Below are positions 10,221-19,383 of a stretch of 61,475 nucleotides of DNA, in pieces. Every line of letters starts with the position of its first letter. Position 1 is the first letter of the stretch. The translations under genes and the position numbers were made by a program. The stretch lies in NCBI GenBank assembly GCA_943787365.1, contig CALSMD010000004.1:1-61475 (forward strand), read 5' to 3'. The stretch comes from an uncultured Flavobacteriaceae bacterium (GTDB lineage Bacteria > Bacteroidota > Bacteroidia > Flavobacteriales > Flavobacteriaceae). The notes below the pieces were generated by a model. It was not told the origin of the DNA and ran no database searches. It saw only the letters and a list, made by a program, of their open reading frames with translations.

Positions 10221-10820
10221 TTATATTCTTGCGGGGTTGCCTACAACCGTTGTACGGTTTTGAATGTCTGAAATCACAACGCTCCCAGCACCAACTATAA
10301 CATCATCTCCAATAGTGACGCCTTGTTTAATGACCGAATTTGCGCCTATAAAACTTCGTTTTCCAACCTTGACATTGCCACAGAGCACAGCAGCTGGAGC
10401 GATGTGAGAAAAATCGCCAATAACACATTCATGTTCAATAATTGCAGCCGTATTTATAATGGCACCTGTTCCAATTTTTGCAAAGGGATTCAAAACGGCG
10501 TTAGCAGCTACGACAACTCCTTCATTTAATTTAACGGACCAAGCCACGATTGCTGAGGGATGAATTATATTTATATAGTTTAAAGCCGGAAGCTCTTTAT
10601 ATATTTTAAAACGAATGTGGTTATCTCCAATACCGAGAATAACATTTGTTCCGTTTTCAAGTTGGGTTTCACTTCCTAAAAATTTTAAATTTAAGGGATT
10701 AAATTCTTTTAACTCATGATCGCAATAGCCCGTAATTGTGTAATCATTTAAAGTGGCTACATCTATACAGACAAGGCCATGACCAGAATATCCTATTAAA
10801 ACAGCTTGAGAGTTAGGCAT
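10221..10820 (-). CDS. Sugar O/N-acetyltransferase, PglD/NeuD family
   Basis: The 199-residue protein has an N-terminal Rossmann-like substrate domain (AVLIGYSGHGLVCIDVA) and a C-terminal left-handed beta-helix with hexapeptide repeats (NTAAIIEHECVIGDFSHIAP, GNVKVGKRSFIGANSVI). The histidine in EHECVIGDFSHIAP fits the catalytic base of PglD. It would acetylate the 4-amino group of UDP-4-amino-sugar to give a diacetamido sugar. It overlaps the glycosyltransferase gene by eight bases and precedes the aminotransferase by 19 bases, so the dehydratase, aminotransferase and acetyltransferase genes form one unit. Confidence 0.9.
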   Translation of the reverse strand: MPNSQAVLIGYSGHGLVCIDVATLNDYTITGYCDHELKEFNPLNLKFLGSETQLENGTNVILGIGDNHIRFKIYKELPALNYINIIHPSAIVAWSVKLNEGVVVAANAVLNPFAKIGTGAIINTAAIIEHECVIGDFSHIAPAAVLCGNVKVGKRSFIGANSVIKQGVTIGDDVIVGAGSVVISDIQNRTTVVGNPARI

Positions 10821-11994
10821 TTATTTTAAGTTCTATTAAACTATTATATTCATCCAAAAGCGCATTCCATAATTCAGATTGGGAATAATTTTTTTCAATC
10901 ATTTGCCTAGAGTTTACTTGCACCTTATTACAATAAGACTTATCACTAACGAGTTTCTTCATAGCATTATAAATAGCTTGCATATCTTTTACTGGAATAA
11001 TGATTCCGTTGACATCAGATCGAATAATTTCATTACATCCATTGATATCTGTAACTATACTAGGCAATCCCATAGCGCCAGCTTGCATTACAACATTTGG
11101 GAATCCTTCTCTATAACTCGGAAACACCAAAGCATTGCTAGTGGCGAAATAAGGTCTCACATCGGTTTGAAACCCTGCATAAATAATGGCTTCATTATTT
11201 TTAATTTCATTTAAGGTATTTGGCAATAAAGGGTCTAAATGGGTTTCTAAGGGACCCACTAATAGTAATTTCGAATTGGTATGTGTTTTAGACATTTCGG
11301 TAAATGCTTCTACCAATTCATTAATCCCCTTGTCACTTACTAACCTCCCTACAAATACAAATACAAAATCGTTTTTGGTTATATTTAGTTCTTTTCTTAA
11401 TTGACGTTTTTCAATACCTGAAACCTGATTAGGAGAAAAATGTGTTGTATCAATTCCGTTGGAGCTGCCATTCCCTAAAATTTTTAGCTTATTTTTTGAA
11501 GTCAATTTTTCTTTGATAATAAATTCTTTTAAGCCTTTACTATTAGGATATACGTTTGTGGCACAAGAATAGGTTAATTTTTCTACGATAATCAAAACAC
11601 TTCTCTTCATACCAGACGACTCCATTAAAGGAAGCCCCGCAACCGTATGCATCCGAATAGGTACATTGGCGAATCGTGCCGCTAACATACCTACAATACC
11701 TGCTTTAGGGGTATGGGTATGTACAATACTAGGTTTTTCTTTTTTTAGAAATTTGTAGAGTTCAACAACTGCTTTTAAATCCTTTATAGGAGTGATTTGT
11801 CTTGTTAAATCTACATGAAAGGTATCAACGCCTTGTTTATTACCAAATTCTTGAAGTCTTTGATCATCCGATGAAACGGCAGTGACTTCAAAGAAACGTT
11901 TCATGAATTTGAGTTGATTTTCTAAGAGTTTTTCAAGAGAAAGAGGGATGGTGGTGATACGGATGAGTTTTGATTTATTTTTCAAAAAAAGCAA
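10813..11994 (-). CDS. Glycosyltransferase family 4 (PglA-like)
   Basis: The 393-residue GT-B glycosyltransferase shows the N-terminal acceptor domain (HTHTPKAGIVGMLAARFANVPI) and the C-terminal nucleotide-sugar domain with VFVGRLVSDKGINELVEAF and the EX7E-type segment PSYREGFPNVVMQAGAMGLP. By position next to the PglF/E/D/C-like genes it may add the second sugar to the lipid-linked initiating sugar, as PglA does in Campylobacter. That role is inferred from context; the donor cannot be read from sequence. Confidence 0.88.
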   Translation of the reverse strand: MLFLKNKSKLIRITTIPLSLEKLLENQLKFMKRFFEVTAVSSDDQRLQEFGNKQGVDTFHVDLTRQITPIKDLKAVVELYKFLKKEKPSIVHTHTPKAGIVGMLAARFANVPIRMHTVAGLPLMESSGMKRSVLIIVEKLTYSCATNVYPNSKGLKEFIIKEKLTSKNKLKILGNGSSNGIDTTHFSPNQVSGIEKRQLRKELNITKNDFVFVFVGRLVSDKGINELVEAFTEMSKTHTNSKLLLVGPLETHLDPLLPNTLNEIKNNEAIIYAGFQTDVRPYFATSNALVFPSYREGFPNVVMQAGAMGLPSIVTDINGCNEIIRSDVNGIIIPVKDMQAIYNAMKKLVSDKSYCNKVQVNSRQMIEKNYSQSELWNALLDEYNSLIELKINA

Positions 11995-12092
11995 CGATTG
12001 TTAAGACCGTAAACACTAAAAAAAATCTTAAAACTCGTGATTTCTTCAGATAGTTTATAGGGCATTAAATAATATATATTAAAATAATAATG

Positions 12093-13154
12093 CTATTCAG
12101 GTTTTTCATGATGAAGTAAATTTGCTAAGATTTCATAGGGAGCATTTAAGGGTTCGAAAAACAACTCGCCCTCTCTATTAAAATAAAAACCTGCATTAAC
12201 TAATGCTTGATGTGAGAACCCATAACTGATTTCAACTATTTTAGCTTCGCCAGTTTCGTTATTGATTACAAAGTCGTATCCCATACACTTAAATCCTAAA
12301 TCATTACTAGTTTTAAAAGCTATATCTATTACATTTTTTGTTATAAACGAAGTGTCATAAAATAAACTACCTCCACCAGAAGCTCTAAAATCTCCTTTTC
12401 GAATATGTCTTCCAATAAAACTTAGTTTATTGCCTACAACGACCACTTTTAGATCATAACCACCGTTAGGAATAAACTCTTGTAAAAAAACATATTGTTT
12501 TTCATTTGGAAATAATTGTGAAGATTTCAATGTTTGTAGAAACTCAGGGATACGCTTAAACCTTTTCACAAAAGAGTTCCATGACGTAGTAGATCTTATA
12601 TTTGACACTGACTTATAGATCAATTTTGGAGAACTAGAAAACCCCTTAGAAAACATTTGATTTGAATATGTTACTAATTGATTTGAGTTGTCTATTTTTT
12701 TAACATTATGGGATCCTGATCCATTTCTAAGCTTAGCAACTAATGGGTATTTAGGGTTCGCATCAATAAATTCTAATACATTTCTTGGGTGGAAAAACAT
12801 ATAAGACTTTGGAATTGGAGCAGAAACTCCTTGCAAAAGGTACGTTTCCGCTATCTTATCATCAAAATGCCAAGCATCGTTAAAATCTGGAAAAACTTTT
12901 ATATTTATTCTTTTAGCTGTGTATATAATGCTGCGAGCAAAAAGCATTTCTTGAAAATTATACCCACTAAAATGCCATAGAAGTAAATCAATAGTTTTCA
13001 TAGATTGTATAATATCTTGTGAAAACGGCTCAATTAATTGATAAGACAAATTATTTTGTTTACAATATTCTATCCAAGGAAAAGACCAATTTGTTGAATG
13101 TTCTTTTGTGTTTGAATTAATGAAAATTCCTATTTTAAAACTTGATTTAATCAT
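12093..13154 (-). CDS. ATP-grasp domain protein of the polysaccharide locus
   Basis: This 353-residue protein looks like a RimK-type ATP-grasp ligase. It has KYPLVAKLRNGSGSHNVKKI (nucleotide-binding Lys and loop, about 135-155), YVFLQEFIPNGGYDLKVVVVGN (about 225-245) and a C-terminal metal site GYDFVINNETGEAKIVEIS. Members form amide or ester bonds through an acyl phosphate. The substrate is unknown. In a locus rich in uronic acids, an amino-acid or small-acyl amide decoration is a reasonable inference. It lies 12 bases from the EpsG-like polymerase gene and is part of the AT-rich central segment. Confidence 0.75.
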   Translation of the reverse strand: MIKSSFKIGIFINSNTKEHSTNWSFPWIEYCKQNNLSYQLIEPFSQDIIQSMKTIDLLLWHFSGYNFQEMLFARSIIYTAKRINIKVFPDFNDAWHFDDKIAETYLLQGVSAPIPKSYMFFHPRNVLEFIDANPKYPLVAKLRNGSGSHNVKKIDNSNQLVTYSNQMFSKGFSSSPKLIYKSVSNIRSTTSWNSFVKRFKRIPEFLQTLKSSQLFPNEKQYVFLQEFIPNGGYDLKVVVVGNKLSFIGRHIRKGDFRASGGGSLFYDTSFITKNVIDIAFKTSNDLGFKCMGYDFVINNETGEAKIVEISYGFSHQALVNAGFYFNREGELFFEPLNAPYEILANLLHHEKPE

Positions 13155-13166
13155 ATAATTAGAGCT

Positions 13167-14423
13167 TTAATAGATGTAAATAAATTCAAAATTAATTCCT
13201 TCATATATAATCCAAAATAAATTACCATACCACAGTGTACTACTAACAAGGGCATAACTAAGATACCCAATGCCAAATAAAATTTGAAATGAAAAAATAG
13301 GTAGAAGCCAAACAATAAACTTTTTTATTTTTTTAGTTGGATATATTATATACAACTTTAACATTAGCAGGATACAAGAAATATATCCAATTATTAAAAA
13401 TCTTCCGCCTGAAGGAACAGAAGATAAAATATAACTTATGGACATGAAAAATAATATAAAGACTATGAGTTTATTCAATTTTGAATCTTGATATTTTATT
13501 TTCTCTATTAACTTTTTAGAAAAAATGATAAAGGTGAAAAAATAAATTTTCATCGCATATCCAAAATACTTTGAGACAGTTAAAAAAAAGGAAGTATTAA
13601 TTCTATTTTTATAAAGTTCACCTATTTTATCACTGTTATAAACACTTATTTTATTTGTGACACTGCCTTGCAAAGGAGTGGCGTCACTTAAAATATCGAG
13701 CTTAATAACATTTGTGTCCATTACAAAAGATAATAAAAATGTAAAAACAAATATGTAGTAAAGTAATGACGAAAGTTTTGAGTTGGAATTAAATAGGTGT
13801 TTAAATGTATAAAACAATACGATGATGGGCACAACAAATAAAAAAGAAAAATGAATTAAGGGAGTACAAAACAATCCTAATATCCACTTTTTTTTATTGT
13901 AAATGACTAAACTGTATGTTGAATAAAAAAATAGCCAAGTTGCAGTATTAAAACGGGCACCATTAACATTAGTGATGGGATTACATGCAAAGAAAGCAAT
14001 AAATAAAATTATAATAAAAACATCTCGCTTACGACCCTTTTCGTGTGCAAATACTCGAAGAGACAAATACCAAAAAAAACCAAAAACAAGCCCAAATAAG
14101 GAGAAAAGAACCTTCGGGTTATTAGAATAAGTCTTGGTAAATCCATAAAAAACAAATTTGTAAATATCTGGAATACCTCCTTGAATATATAATTGAAATA
14201 TTTCACTAAATGAAATATGACTAAAGTTATCAAACACCCATGCCATTCTATATGAATCCGCAGAGGTTTCCATAAATACAAATGAATATCCAAAAACTGC
14301 GCAGAATAAAATTATTACAATTGCGCTTGATTTTTTGTTTATATCTCGTAAGGACAAAAGAAATGATCCAAAAGGCCAAAATATAAATAGTGGTAAACTG
14401 AATTTATAGCCTTTACTATTCAT
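13167..14423 (-). CDS. EpsG-family membrane protein, probable Wzy-type polymerase
   Basis: The 418-residue protein is strongly hydrophobic with roughly ten membrane helices. It carries the EpsG-like pattern: an early LPLFIFWPFGSFLLSLRD, then SADSYRMAWVFDNF in a loop after the second helix, and repeated Phe/Tyr/Ile-rich helices. Proteins of this family polymerise repeat units at the periplasmic face of the inner membrane. It is the only polymerase candidate in the locus, and the flippase is encoded about 7.5 kb upstream. No soluble domain is visible. Confidence 0.8.
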   Translation of the reverse strand: MNSKGYKFSLPLFIFWPFGSFLLSLRDINKKSSAIVIILFCAVFGYSFVFMETSADSYRMAWVFDNFSHISFSEIFQLYIQGGIPDIYKFVFYGFTKTYSNNPKVLFSLFGLVFGFFWYLSLRVFAHEKGRKRDVFIIILFIAFFACNPITNVNGARFNTATWLFFYSTYSLVIYNKKKWILGLFCTPLIHFSFLFVVPIIVLFYTFKHLFNSNSKLSSLLYYIFVFTFLLSFVMDTNVIKLDILSDATPLQGSVTNKISVYNSDKIGELYKNRINTSFFLTVSKYFGYAMKIYFFTFIIFSKKLIEKIKYQDSKLNKLIVFILFFMSISYILSSVPSGGRFLIIGYISCILLMLKLYIIYPTKKIKKFIVWLLPIFSFQILFGIGYLSYALVSSTLWYGNLFWIIYEGINFEFIYIY

Positions 14424-14489
14424 TAATGAAATTATTTGAAATAAGACCTAGCATATAAATTGTATGTTTGTAAAAATCAATCACTCGCA

Positions 14490-15836
14490 TTAGTTTTTAT
14501 TAAAATAGGAGCTAAGCTGTAGGGTTATATTTTTATAATTAAATTCTTCAACATTAGCGTTATATTGACTAGAAACATATCTCGTTTTTTGTTTTTCTAT
14601 AACTTTTTGATAAATAAAAGATTTCAAATCATCAAACTCTTTCTCATATTCTAAACTAGAGTCTTCAATAGAAAAACCGCCATTAACCCTAGTAATAATG
14701 TTTTTAAACTCGCTTTTGGGAACGTTTCCATTAACAATACCTAAAACTATTGTTTTAGTCAAAAAACATTCGAAAAGCTTTCCTGTAAGGATTCCCTGAT
14801 CTTTTTCTGTATTCCATGTTACTACGACAATAACATCTGAACAATTTTGAATCTTAATGGATTCTGACCTACTTACACTTCCTTTATTTTCTAAAATAGA
14901 AGTTAAATTAAATTCAGAAGCTTGCCTGTAGAGTTCTTCAAATTCTTTTCCTGCATATATTAATTTAATAGTATCTATATTAAATGAATCCTCTGTTTTC
15001 ATTGAATTTATAGCTTTAAAAAATGAACATAAATTTCGAGCTCCCCCATACAAACTTCCCACGTAACAAAAAGTTAACTTTAACTTGTTTTTATCAGATT
15101 TACTGTCACACAAATCAGACTCTAAATCTTCATTATCAAAGCCGTTTGGCAAGTATTTTAATTTATAATGATAACGTGAGTTGAATTTTTTAAATAAATC
15201 TACTGAAACACAAGTCGCATAATCTGCTTGATTTAAAATTTTATTTTGAAAATAGGTGTTTATTTTAAGTTTTAACCATGAAGAATTTATTTCATAATTT
15301 ATTGGATCTCTAAAATCCGCAAGCCATATTTTAGCAATATTATTTTTACGAACCCAATTCGCACTCCAATGACTTGCTAAACTAGGATAACTTGATAAAA
15401 CAATATCAAATTGAGATTCAATAAAATTATCTTTAATAAAACCAACTACCTTTCTTTTCCAATCTAAATTTCTAATAATTGTATATAAGAACTGTAAATG
15501 TGAATATATAAATGCTTTTAAAACTTGAATATTATTCCCTCCTTGTTTCGGTTTTATATAGTTAGATGCACTTTGTTTTTTTAACATCGTGTTTCTTTTC
15601 TTTAAAAATATTTTAATGAACCAACTACTCTGAGAAATATTATATTTTTTTATTGAACGAATCTCTTTACTTAATAATGAATTATCAATTCGAGAAATTT
15701 CATGTAATTCTGGGGAAACTACTGTAATATCATAACCCAATCTAACCAAATATTTAGTTAATTTAGTCATACGAACTGAACCTATTTCATTTTCAGGAGC
15801 AAAACTTGTTGTAATGATTAATAATCGCTTATTCAC
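14490..15836 (-). CDS. Glycosyltransferase (GT4-like, GT-B fold)
   Basis: The 448-residue protein starts with RLLIITTSFAPENEIGSVRMTKLTKYL, the Glyco_trans_4_4 N-terminal pattern with a following LGYDITVVSPE. The C-terminal half shows FCYVGSLYGGARNL and a donor-site region around DVIVVVTWN and GILTGKLFECFLTKTIVLGI. It probably adds one sugar of the repeat unit on the cytoplasmic side of the membrane. It lies between the EpsG-like and CapA-like genes. Donor and linkage cannot be read from the sequence. Confidence 0.85.
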   Translation of the reverse strand: MNKRLLIITTSFAPENEIGSVRMTKLTKYLVRLGYDITVVSPELHEISRIDNSLLSKEIRSIKKYNISQSSWFIKIFLKKRNTMLKKQSASNYIKPKQGGNNIQVLKAFIYSHLQFLYTIIRNLDWKRKVVGFIKDNFIESQFDIVLSSYPSLASHWSANWVRKNNIAKIWLADFRDPINYEINSSWLKLKINTYFQNKILNQADYATCVSVDLFKKFNSRYHYKLKYLPNGFDNEDLESDLCDSKSDKNKLKLTFCYVGSLYGGARNLCSFFKAINSMKTEDSFNIDTIKLIYAGKEFEELYRQASEFNLTSILENKGSVSRSESIKIQNCSDVIVVVTWNTEKDQGILTGKLFECFLTKTIVLGIVNGNVPKSEFKNIITRVNGGFSIEDSSLEYEKEFDDLKSFIYQKVIEKQKTRYVSSQYNANVEEFNYKNITLQLSSYFNKN

Positions 15837-15869
15837 TTCTTTATATTAAGAGTAATTTTATTTATTAAA

Positions 15870-16955
15870 TTAGGGCAAATAATTAGAAATGTTTTTCTTA
15901 TATAATACAGCATTTTTTCTAGAATTTAACACCATTTTCACTGAAGTCCAGTTAAGTCTTTTAATGTACCAATTAAAATCTCTTTTGCTTTTTCTAGAAT
16001 TAATATAATCATCTATTAGTTTTTCCCTTTTGATTAAATATTCCATTTCTGGAATCTTAAAAGCATCAGAATAAATTTTTATATTTTCAATAATATCAGG
16101 ATTACCGACATGCATTTTATTCTCCCCTATGATTATTGGAGTTAATTCTTTCTTTACTAAAACGTTGCCTTCATAAGTCAGTTCAGAAATCATTGATTGT
16201 TTATTATTTTTTGATTGTTTGATTAATGGTTCCTTAGATTTATCACTAAACACATCATCAAAACAAAAGTTACCCAAGCTATATAGCAAGTAAGAATTTT
16301 GAATGTTTTCAATTCCTTGTAATACATGTGGGTGGTGTCCATAAAAGACATAAGGACAAACGTTTGCAAAGCTCCTCGCCATTCTAATATGCTCTTCACC
16401 TGGATAATTAACATGCTCTTGACCATAATGAACTCCAATGATATTATTGTATCCTTTGTTATGAAAATTAAACATCTTCTCTTTAACATTTTTCACATTA
16501 AGGACATGTACTCCTTCACTAGTATCAATTTGCATCCCCAGAGGGTTCGTCGAATAGCAGCAATACCCATGAAAAGCAATCCTATTGGATTCGTGAGTTT
16601 TCAAAATCTCTTTATTATCGATTCCAAAATATTCTATTGAGTTTTTTGTAAGAATCTCTTTTGTTAGCTTGTATCCTTCTTCTCCATAATCAAAAATGTG
16701 GTTATTGGCCAGATTTACGATATTGACATTTAATTGTTTAAGAATTGTAATGTTTTCTGGAGGGCTCATTATATGAGCAGACTTTGCTCCATATTTTTTT
16801 CTTTCGCTTGAAAATGGCGTTTCAAGATTCCCAACTACATAATCAAACTGGCTTAAATATTCTCCAACCTCTTTAAAATAATCTTTAATTTTTGGGTTTT
16901 GATTTATATCAAATTTTCCAAAAAATGCCATATCCCCAAGTAGCGCAATTTTCAT
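15870..16955 (-). CDS. CapA-family metallophosphoesterase-like protein
   Basis: The 361-residue protein matches the PGA_cap (CapA) family with the metal-site segments LLGDMAFFGK, VVGNLETPFSS, VNLANNHIFDYGEEG and, later, GVHYGQEHVNYPGEEH and YGHHPHVLQGIE. CapA-like proteins function in poly-gamma-glutamate capsules and appear as accessory enzymes in many polysaccharide loci. No signal peptide is apparent (MKIALLGDMAFFG), so it is probably cytoplasmic here. Nearby ATP-grasp and acyltransferase genes suggest a modification role, which is inference. Confidence 0.85.
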   Translation of the reverse strand: MKIALLGDMAFFGKFDINQNPKIKDYFKEVGEYLSQFDYVVGNLETPFSSERKKYGAKSAHIMSPPENITILKQLNVNIVNLANNHIFDYGEEGYKLTKEILTKNSIEYFGIDNKEILKTHESNRIAFHGYCCYSTNPLGMQIDTSEGVHVLNVKNVKEKMFNFHNKGYNNIIGVHYGQEHVNYPGEEHIRMARSFANVCPYVFYGHHPHVLQGIENIQNSYLLYSLGNFCFDDVFSDKSKEPLIKQSKNNKQSMISELTYEGNVLVKKELTPIIIGENKMHVGNPDIIENIKIYSDAFKIPEMEYLIKREKLIDDYINSRKSKRDFNWYIKRLNWTSVKMVLNSRKNAVLYKKNISNYLP

Positions 16956-16984
16956 ATACTATTTTTATAAAATTAAATTCAGTC

Positions 16985-18050
16985 TTAACTATTAGAGATC
17001 AAAGCATTTAAAATTTTCTGAGAAGCATCGCCTTTTCCATAAATCTGTTTAGCAAAGTCCGGTATCTCGTTTAGACTTTCTAAAATAACATCCACAATAT
17101 CGTCATTATCAACACTAATTAATTGATTACATCCGGCCTTAATTAATTCAACCCACTCTGTTTGATCTCTCAAAGTAAAACATCTTTTTTTGAAGAAATA
17201 AGCTTCTTTTTGTAAACCTCCACTATCCGTAATTACTACCATTGCATTTTTGATTAGAGTTATCATATCTAAATATCCAACTGGATCAAGTAGAGTAATA
17301 GAGGTTTTAATATTATATTGATCTAAATATTTTTTGGTTCGTGGATGTAATGGCATAACAACTTTATGTGTTTCATTTAGTTGATCCAAAGCTTTAAAAA
17401 TTTTAACTAATTTTAGTTCGTCGATCTGTATTTTCAGCGCGGTGAATCGTCGCTAAAATATAATCACTTTTAATTTTCACATGACTATCTTCCCAAAAAA
17501 TCATTATAAAACAAAGCAGAATCATACATGATATCACCAACAATTTGAACTTTAGACTCAAAGTTACTCATACCCTTCGAGTTTTCAAATTATTAATCGC
17601 TTCATCGGTAGGGCAAAATAATAAATCGCTAATCCGATCTGTTAAAATTCTATTGACTTCTTCAGGCATATCCATGTTAAATGAACGCAATCCAGCTTCA
17701 ACATGCGCCACTTTAATTTGTATTTTTTTTGCTGCTAAAGCACCTGCTAAAGTTGAATTGGTATCTCCATAAACTAATAACCAATCTGGTTTTTCTATTA
17801 TTAAAATAGCTTCAATTTTCTCTAACATTCTGCCGGTCATCGCACCATGTCCTAAACTGTGTATTTCTAGATTATATTTTGGTTTAGGGATTTGCATTTC
17901 ATTAAAAAAAACGTCTGACATGTTGGAATCAAAATGTTGACCTGTGTGGACAATTATTTCTTCAACTTCATTAAAATTACTAATTTCTCTACTTAAAGAT
18001 GCTGCTTTTATGAACTGTGGTCTTGCTCCTATAATTGTTACTATTTTCAT
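16985..18050 (-). pseudogene. wecB: UDP-N-acetylglucosamine 2-epimerase family (WecB/WbpI-like), multiply frameshifted
   Basis: The family interconverts UDP-GlcNAc and UDP-ManNAc, or diacetamido uronate analogues in WbpI. The N-terminal part (17568-18050) starts MKIVTIIGARPQFIKAASLS and contains YGDTNSTLAGALAA and HVEAGLRSFNMDMPEE. The C-terminal part (16985-17389) contains PLHPRTKKYL and VVITDSGGLQKEAYFF. The 178 bases between them encode IVGDIMYDSALFYN and SDYILATIHRAENTD, each in a different frame, so at least three indels lie between 17390 and 17575. All catalytic segments are otherwise present. It begins inside the 3' end of the deacetylase gene (62-base overlap). WbpI-like 2-epimerisation would fit the WbpB/WbpD-like genes, but this is inference. 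Confidence 0.88.
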
Positions 18051-19383
18051 TTAATATTTTTTCGTAAATTATTTGAAATGGTTTCCAGGTTATTGTGTTG
18101 AAAGATGAATTATGCCACAAAAAAACAAAATCTCCATTATATTTTTTGACTTTTTGCAATAATCCATTTACCTTGTTATATCCTTCTTCAACTGTTATAT
18201 TTTGATAGGTCACCAAACTTCCATCCATTACAATTAAAGGTTTTTCTTTAAGCTTTAGTTGCTTTCTTTCTAACACATTAAATACTGAAAAAGCATAACA
18301 TACACCACATCTAAAACCTTCATGATCGGCATAACTCATACTGCTATCCCATTTCATTCTATTGTCTTCCCAAATTTGCCAAGTTGCAGGAACATCAAAA
18401 CGTAAAAAATGATCTCGCCCACAGTTTACATTTGAAGGTGAATTTTCATTTAAATTTGCTAATTCCTCCTTAAATTGTGAATCTTGATCATAGGCATTGT
18501 AAGAAGGGTGAAATCCAATGACATGCCCCCTATCTTTAATTTCCTCCATCAATGATCTTATAATAGGATTAGATATTTTATAATAATTATCTTTACTAGA
18601 AGTTCCTCCACTCATAAAAAAGAAATGAGATGTTAAATTATTCTTTTCTGATAAATTCATTAAATATTCAAAAGTGTCAAATGGATCCTTTGCTCCTTTG
18701 ATAGTTTTAAAGTAATTTTTTACAGTCCAAATTACAGATTTTAAATCTTTCCTCTTAAAAACATCTCCGGCAATAGATTTAATCACATCTTTAACACCCC
18801 ACCATAATTTTGGTAAATCAACATCATGTGTAGGGGTTACTTGAAATTTTCTTTCCTTTCTCTTTTGATCAATATTAAGATGAACAAGTAATTTCCATAA
18901 TAACTCTACATATTCATTAACAATAGGTCTATTTAAAAAGTCAAATTTGAAAGCCAAAGAGCTTTTTGATGAAAATCTATTGTGTTTATCTCTTTCTTTA
19001 TTAACATACTCTTCCCATCTAGTGAGCATAAAAAAAGATGATGCAAAAATATCTAACCCACATATTATGCTTTTTTCCAATACTTTTATATAGTTTTTAC
19101 CAAAAACAATTGGAATATCTTCCTGTGAAATTAAATCACTATTTAAAAACTCAATCTTAGATGGTATATTACTTAATTCCAAATATTCTTTTTCAGTCTT
19201 AAACTTATTAAAAAAGTGATCTTCAATAACCAATATATTACCATTCTCAAGTATTATGTCTGTATTAATAATACCATCATTAATTTTTAATGAATAATTT
19301 AACCCTAAAAATTCATCAAATAAAACATTTATAATATATTTTCTCTCCAAAATATTATCATTTGGAATATAAATTGTCATCAT
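17989..19383 (-). CDS. Polysaccharide deacetylase family protein with N-terminal DUF7033-like domain
   Basis: The 464-residue protein has a long N-terminal region and then a NodB-like fold. The metal-binding start is VTPTHDVDLP near residue 193, followed by FFFMSGG, HVIGFHPSYNAYDQD and RDHFLRFDVPATWQIWED, and ends with FLWHNSSF. Such proteins remove acetyl groups from amino sugars or act on related glycans. The ORF end overlaps the 2-epimerase start by 62 bases. A family-length protein would end near 18055 with an ATGA overlap, so a frame error near the end is possible. It overlaps the upstream FemAB-like gene by four bases. Confidence 0.85.
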   Translation of the reverse strand: MMTIYIPNDNILERKYIINVLFDEFLGLNYSLKINDGIINTDIILENGNILVIEDHFFNKFKTEKEYLELSNIPSKIEFLNSDLISQEDIPIVFGKNYIKVLEKSIICGLDIFASSFFMLTRWEEYVNKERDKHNRFSSKSSLAFKFDFLNRPIVNEYVELLWKLLVHLNIDQKRKERKFQVTPTHDVDLPKLWWGVKDVIKSIAGDVFKRKDLKSVIWTVKNYFKTIKGAKDPFDTFEYLMNLSEKNNLTSHFFFMSGGTSSKDNYYKISNPIIRSLMEEIKDRGHVIGFHPSYNAYDQDSQFKEELANLNENSPSNVNCGRDHFLRFDVPATWQIWEDNRMKWDSSMSYADHEGFRCGVCYAFSVFNVLERKQLKLKEKPLIVMDGSLVTYQNITVEEGYNKVNGLLQKVKKYNGDFVFLWHNSSFNTITWKPFQIIYEKILNENSNNYRSKTTVHKSSIFK

